A stretch of 64,000 nucleotides of DNA, taken from assembly GCA_036407095.1 (NCBI GenBank), contig DASWZV010000065.1, forward strand, positions 1 through 64,000. Reading direction: 5' to 3'. Every line of letters begins with the position of its first letter. Within the stretch, counting starts at the first letter, position 1. Positions 60,510 through 64,000 of this stretch are shown here, piece after piece. The notes under the pieces were generated by a model, which had not been told where the DNA came from, made no database searches, and was given only the letters and a program-made list of their open reading frames with translations. This DNA comes from Gp6-AA40 sp036407095. GTDB lineage: Bacteria; Acidobacteriota; Vicinamibacteria; Vicinamibacterales; UBA2999. Both the position numbers and the translations under genes were made by a program.

Positions 60510-62657
60510 ATGCGCAGAGCGGGTGGAATCGTCTCGCTGACTGGAATCGCGGTCGCAATCGCGCTGGCGACGCCCTTCGACTCGCCCTTTGGGCTCGCTC
60601 AGGGCAAGCAGGGCGGCACCAGTCGTGCGTCGGCAAAGCCGTACACGACCTGGCAGTCTTACGCGGGCGGTGCGCACTCCTCGCAATACTCCGCGCTCGA
60701 TCAGATCAACAAGAAGAACGTCGCCAAGCTCGATGTGGCCTGGAGCTTCCCCATCACCGGCAACAGCATCTTCAATCCCGTCGTCGTCGACGGCGTGATG
60801 TATGCCCCGGTTGGGGGCGGCGCGCTCGCCGCGATCGATGCGGCGACCGGCAAGGAGATCTGGCGCAAGGAAGGCGTGGCGCCCACCGGCGCGCGCGGGA
60901 TGAATTACTGGGAGAGTCCCGATCGCTCCGACCGCCGGTTCATCTTCCTGCAGCGCGGCGACGTCATCGCGGTCAACGCGCAGAATGGTGAGCCGATCAC
61001 CTCCTTCGGCAACAACGGTCGTGTCGATCTACGCGACGCGATGGAGCGGAAGCCGGCAGGTCCTGTCGGCACCAGCAATCCCGGGCGAATCTTCGAGAAC
61101 CTCTTCATCATCCCGCTGCCAGGTGGACCGAATTACGGCGGCCCGCCCTCCGACGTCCACGCCTACGACGTGCGGACCGGAAAGCTCGCCTGGATCTTTC
61201 ATGTCATTCCGCACGAAGGCGAGTTCGGCTACGACACGTGGCCCGAAGGCCACTACAAGGTCGGCGGTGGCGTGCACAACTGGAGCGAGTTCACCGTCGA
61301 CGAGGAGAACGGCATTGCGTTCATCGGATTCGGCACCGCGCGTTACGACTTTTACGGCGGCGATCGCAAGGGCAACAACCTGTACGCCAACTCGCTGGTC
61401 GCGATCGACGCTCGCACCGGCAAGCGGATCTGGCATCAGCAGCTGATTCACCACGATCTCTGGGACTGGGACATCCCGCAGTCGGCCAAGCTGCTGACGA
61501 TCCGTCAGAACGGCAAGCCGCGACAGGTTGTCGCGCAGGCCACGAAGCAGGGGTTCCTGTTCGTCTTCGATCGGAAGACCGGTCAGCCGATCTGGCCGAT
61601 CGAGGAACGAAAGGTTCCTCAGACCGATGTGCCCGGCGAGTGGACCTCTCCGACGCAACCCTTCCCGACGAAGCCGGCGCCGTTTGCCAAGCAGTCGCTT
61701 ACCGAGAAGGACATCAACCCGTACCTGCCGAAAGAGGCGCAGGACGAGTTGCGCGCGCGGCTGAAGACGTATCGCAACGACGGGCTCTTCACGCCGCCAA
61801 GTTTCGAAGGGTCGATCGAGATGCCGGGACACAACGGCGGCGCCAACTTCGGGACCAGCGCGGTCGATCCCGATCGCGGCGAGTTCTACGTCGTCCACAA
61901 GTCGCTGCCGACGATGATCAGGCTCTCGCTGCCGGCGCCTCCGCGCGGGGCTGGACCTGGCGCGCGCGGCGGCGGCGGGGGTGGCGGCGGTCGGGGCGGC
62001 GGCAACACAATCGTCACGCCGGAGCAGAAAGCGGAGCTGATGGCGAAGGCGAAAGAGCTGGTCGACGCGGTTGCCAAGGGCGAGCGGGTCGAGTTCACAT
62101 CGCCAGTCAACTTCCTGAACATCAACTTCCCGGGTGGATCGATGACCGCGGCGGCGCCGCCGTGGTCGGAGATCGTGAAGTACGACCTCAACACCGGAGA
62201 CATCGTGTGGCGGGTTCCCGCGGGCGTGCAGGAAGCGCCGCCCGAGTACAACATCCCGAACAACACCGGCGTGCAGTTTCCGCGGAACGCACCGCTCGTG
62301 ACCGCTGGCGGATTGATCTTCCTCGCGACCGGTCCAGAACGAAAGGTGCACGCCTATGATCGCGACACCGGTAAGGAGCTTTGGCAGCACGGTCTTCCCA
62401 ACGGTGCTGAGGGGATGCCGGCCACTTATCAGGTGAACGGGCGGCAGTTCGTCGTACTGCCAGTGGCACAGGCGACCGGCACATTCCCGGCTTCGTTCAA
62501 CAACGCGGGCGCACGAGCCGCAGGGCCAGCGTCCGCTGGTCCCCCGGAGGCGGTTGCCGCGCAGGCCGGCCAACCCGGAGCCGGCGGCCGTCAAGGCCGG
62601 GGCGGTGGCGGACCGGCGTTGCCGAGCGCGTACATCGCGTTCGCCTTGCCGCAGTAA
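60510..62657 (+). CDS. Secreted PQQ-type quinoprotein dehydrogenase (beta-propeller)
   Basis: A 715-residue protein related to PQQ-dependent alcohol/glucose dehydrogenases. Signal-like helix SLTGIAVAIALATP, then an eight-blade propeller with tryptophan-docking repeats: AAIDAATGKEIWRKEG, VAINAQNGEPITSFGNNGRV, DVRTGKLAWIFHVIPHEGEF, AIDARTGKRIWHQQLIHHDL, VFDRKTGQPIWPIEERKVPQ and YDRDTGKELWQHGLPNGAEG. A Gly-rich insert lies near 490-500. The usual cytochrome domain is absent, so electrons would go to a separate acceptor. AAGG stands 8-12 bases before the ATG. Substrate unknown. Confidence 0.9.
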   Translation: MRRAGGIVSLTGIAVAIALATPFDSPFGLAQGKQGGTSRASAKPYTTWQSYAGGAHSSQYSALDQINKKNVAKLDVAWSFPITGNSIFNPVVVDGVMYAPVGGGALAAIDAATGKEIWRKEGVAPTGARGMNYWESPDRSDRRFIFLQRGDVIAVNAQNGEPITSFGNNGRVDLRDAMERKPAGPVGTSNPGRIFENLFIIPLPGGPNYGGPPSDVHAYDVRTGKLAWIFHVIPHEGEFGYDTWPEGHYKVGGGVHNWSEFTVDEENGIAFIGFGTARYDFYGGDRKGNNLYANSLVAIDARTGKRIWHQQLIHHDLWDWDIPQSAKLLTIRQNGKPRQVVAQATKQGFLFVFDRKTGQPIWPIEERKVPQTDVPGEWTSPTQPFPTKPAPFAKQSLTEKDINPYLPKEAQDELRARLKTYRNDGLFTPPSFEGSIEMPGHNGGANFGTSAVDPDRGEFYVVHKSLPTMIRLSLPAPPRGAGPGARGGGGGGGGRGGGNTIVTPEQKAELMAKAKELVDAVAKGERVEFTSPVNFLNINFPGGSMTAAAPPWSEIVKYDLNTGDIVWRVPAGVQEAPPEYNIPNNTGVQFPRNAPLVTAGGLIFLATGPERKVHAYDRDTGKELWQHGLPNGAEGMPATYQVNGRQFVVLPVAQATGTFPASFNNAGARAAGPASAGPPEAVAAQAGQPGAGGRQGRGGGGPALPSAYIAFALPQ
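60571..60614 (+). repeat. REP-like element inside the signal region of the quinoprotein gene
   Basis: The stretch from CGCCCTTCGACTCGCCCTTT to CAGGGCAAGCAGGGC has nested inverted parts (GCCC TTT GGGC inside GCCCT...AGGGC). It is translated as PFDSPFGLAQGKQGG right after the signal helix and does not fit a normal cleavage region. It looks like a mobile short palindromic repeat that kept the reading frame. Confidence 0.5.
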
Positions 62658-62670
62658 CGGTGCGTTCGGC

Positions 62671-64000
62671 TCAGCGACGCTCTTCTGGGGGTTGCCGACT
62701 CTCTTCGGGAGGTTGTCGACTCTCCTCTGCGGGTTGTCGACTCTCCTCTGGGGGTTGTGAGGGACCGGCTGCAACAGTGCCCCGGATGGTGACGCCCAAC
62801 TCGTCTACGCCTTGCTTGAACAGATCCAGAATCCGTCCGCTGGTGCGGAACTCTTCGAGGATCGCCGCTCGGCGGCTGGTGCGTAGATCGCTGATCACGT
62901 ACGCGAGCGTCGTCGCCATCACCGACCCCTCTTCGGTTCGTGTCGCCTCGAAACGGTTCTGGAACGCCCGCAGCGTCGTTTCGAATGACGCCTCGTGCCA
63001 CCGCTCGATACCGCTCTCAACGTGCAGGAAGTCGTTGAGCACCGCAGCATATTGCGGCGTCGGTGGACGATGCCAGAACGAGACGTCGGGGCCGAACGCC
63101 TTTACGTAGATGGGCAGGTAGAGATTTGCATGCGCGGGAACTCGCTTGCCGAGCGCCGGGTTGAAGCGTTTCACGACATCGAGCTTGAGACCGCTCCGGG
63201 CGGTGATGTCGACCGCAGGGCGCGCTGTCGACAGCCGCATCGCGAAAATCGCCGACTGCTGGTACTCGGCGGTCAATCGCTTCACGTTGACCATGTTGCC
63301 GAACACCATTTCGGCATACAGAGACGATTTGTATCCGTACGTCCGGAACAGGTCCGAATATCGCTCAGCGGAAATCTCCCGAAGACGCCCAGCGAAGTCC
63401 GACCCGAGGAAGTACTGCTCGCGCGAGCCGACACCACCGAGTCGCTCGCCGTTGATCACCGTCCGACCCACGTTGACGCCGCCGGCGTGATGTTCCGAGA
63501 GCGCTGGAATGTAGCTCCCGTACATCGTGGCGAGGATCGTCAGGTAGGCAGCGCAGTACGGCGCCTGGGTCGTCTGGTTGTAGGCCTCGAGCACGGCCGG
63601 CGACAGTTTGTTCAGAAACGCCCAGTTGCTGCTCAGGAACTGACAGAAGCCGACGGCTCGCGCGCGGGAGCGGGCCCGCCCATCGAGACCTGATTCAAGG
63701 ATGGCCTGGGCCAATCCTATTTCTGCCGGCACGCCAAACCGCTCGTAGATCTTCCCCCATTCCTGGAGGAAACCGCCGTAACGCCGCGCGTTCGGCGTGA
63801 GGAACTCCCCGCGGGTCGGGTTGTGCACCAGCGGGCCGGTCACCGGCGTGAGCAGACGAACGACCTCGTCGCGCCGCGCATCCAAATCCCTGGGAAGTGT
63901 TCGTCCATTCAGGAGCTCATTCAGCCCCTGCTCTTCCCAGACACCATCTCGCGCCCAGTCGCCGGCGTTTGGAAAGATCGCCAATAACCGTCCGTCCTGG
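62671..64000 (-). CDS. Lytic transglycosylase-like protein with LysM-like part (N terminus beyond window)
   Basis: At least 440 residues; the frame is open to the right edge and the TTG at 63984 is not a credible start, so the gene is partial. The SLT-like core is YERFGVPAEIGLAQAILESG with catalytic Glu, followed by RSRARAVGFCQFLSSNWAFL and MYGSYIPALSEHHAGGVNVG. A LysM-like segment RSGLKLDVVKRFNPALGKRV then PAHANLYLP follows. It would cleave or bind peptidoglycan in the periplasm. The C terminus ends in a tandem heptapeptide rich in Pro, Glu and Ser. Convergent with the quinoprotein gene, 13 bp apart. Confidence 0.8.
   Translation of the reverse strand, partial: QDGRLLAIFPNAGDWARDGVWEEQGLNELLNGRTLPRDLDARRDEVVRLLTPVTGPLVHNPTRGEFLTPNARRYGGFLQEWGKIYERFGVPAEIGLAQAILESGLDGRARSRARAVGFCQFLSSNWAFLNKLSPAVLEAYNQTTQAPYCAAYLTILATMYGSYIPALSEHHAGGVNVGRTVINGERLGGVGSREQYFLGSDFAGRLREISAERYSDLFRTYGYKSSLYAEMVFGNMVNVKRLTAEYQQSAIFAMRLSTARPAVDITARSGLKLDVVKRFNPALGKRVPAHANLYLPIYVKAFGPDVSFWHRPPTPQYAAVLNDFLHVESGIERWHEASFETTLRAFQNRFEATRTEEGSVMATTLAYVISDLRTSRRAAILEEFRTSGRILDLFKQGVDELGVTIRGTVAAGPSQPPEESRQPAEESRQPPEESRQPPEERR
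62676..62757 (-). repeat. 21-bp tandem repeat coding for QPPEESR heptapeptides
   Basis: GTTG(T/C)CGACTCTC occurs at 62691, 62712 and 62733 and a partial copy at 62754, exactly 21 bases apart. On the minus strand the unit encodes the heptad QPPEESR, repeated four times at the C terminus of the transglycosylase-like protein. Copies differ by single bases. Number of units may vary between strains. Confidence 0.85.

Noticed and set aside
62676..62757. CRISPR or attachment-site repeats
   Set aside because: The 21-bp units are contiguous, keep the reading frame and encode a heptapeptide, so they are a coding tandem repeat.
61029..62774. 581-codon minus-strand frame opposite the quinoprotein gene
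   Set aside because: Composition is typical of an antisense shadow in GC-rich DNA, while the plus strand has clear propeller repeats.

Overview
The window looks like a chromosomal segment of a high-GC, Gram-negative soil bacterium, most likely an Acidobacteriota member close to class Vicinamibacteria. This is an inference from gene content: an Oar-like TonB-dependent receptor, a duplicated-permease (ADOP type) MacB/FtsX protein, a BlaI/M56 pair whose peptidase carries carboxypeptidase-regulatory and TonB-C-like parts, PQQ-type dehydrogenase, CHAD proteins and short dispersed repeats. No rRNA, tRNA, CRISPR array, integrase or insertion sequence was seen. Most of the DNA is ordinary, densely packed coding sequence.

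Layout. 1-9.5 kb: C-terminal part of an outer-membrane receptor, LysR regulator, aquaporin, an ECF sigma/anti-sigma-like pair flanked by two related small secreted proteins, an aminotransferase, a membrane-anchored methyltransferase and a PilZ protein. 9.6-16 kb: two very large divergent fusion proteins for surface polysaccharide (glycosyltransferase + UDP-sugar dehydrogenase, and a two-domain glycosyltransferase-like protein), then a DUF937-OmpA protein. 16-24.4 kb: response regulator, MFS transporter, a Tat-exported arylmalonate-decarboxylase-like protein, small lipoproteins, an esterase, an XpaC-TelA operon and a secreted acetamidase/formamidase. 24.4-32.4 kb: a three-part fusion (aldo/keto reductase, P-loop kinase, degenerate HAD phosphatase), a 1357-residue membrane protein of unknown function, and bacterial PH-domain membrane proteins.

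32.4-35.7 kb holds a tight three-gene operon, Nudix hydrolase - CHAD protein - ParA-type ATPase, which I read as a candidate polyphosphate-granule handling or positioning system. 35.8-45.5 kb has an ABC-type permease, a beta-barrel protein, a histidine kinase with a complete plant-type ethylene-binding membrane domain, a retinol-saturase/CrtI-like oxidoreductase with a small membrane partner, a stand-alone receiver, a TerB-like protein, and three decayed gene remnants. 45.6-49.4 kb is a four-gene operon (acyltransferase, acyl-CoA-dehydrogenase-like flavoprotein, adenylation enzyme, carrier protein) that resembles the prolyl-to-pyrrolyl carrier-protein cassette of natural-product pathways. 50-55.3 kb is a trehalose/alpha-glucan operon (TreS, glycosyltransferase, MscS-like membrane protein, MalQ).

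55.4-64 kb contains small housekeeping-type genes, a BlaI-M56 regulatory pair controlled by a perfect 34-bp palindrome, a secreted PQQ-type dehydrogenase whose signal region contains a REP-like insert, and a lytic-transglycosylase-like protein running off the right edge with a 21-bp tandem repeat at its C terminus. The best candidates for undescribed biology are the Nudix-CHAD-ParA operon, the ethylene-receptor-like kinase, the AKR-kinase-HAD fusion, the 1357-residue sensor-like membrane protein, and the paired polysaccharide fusion proteins.
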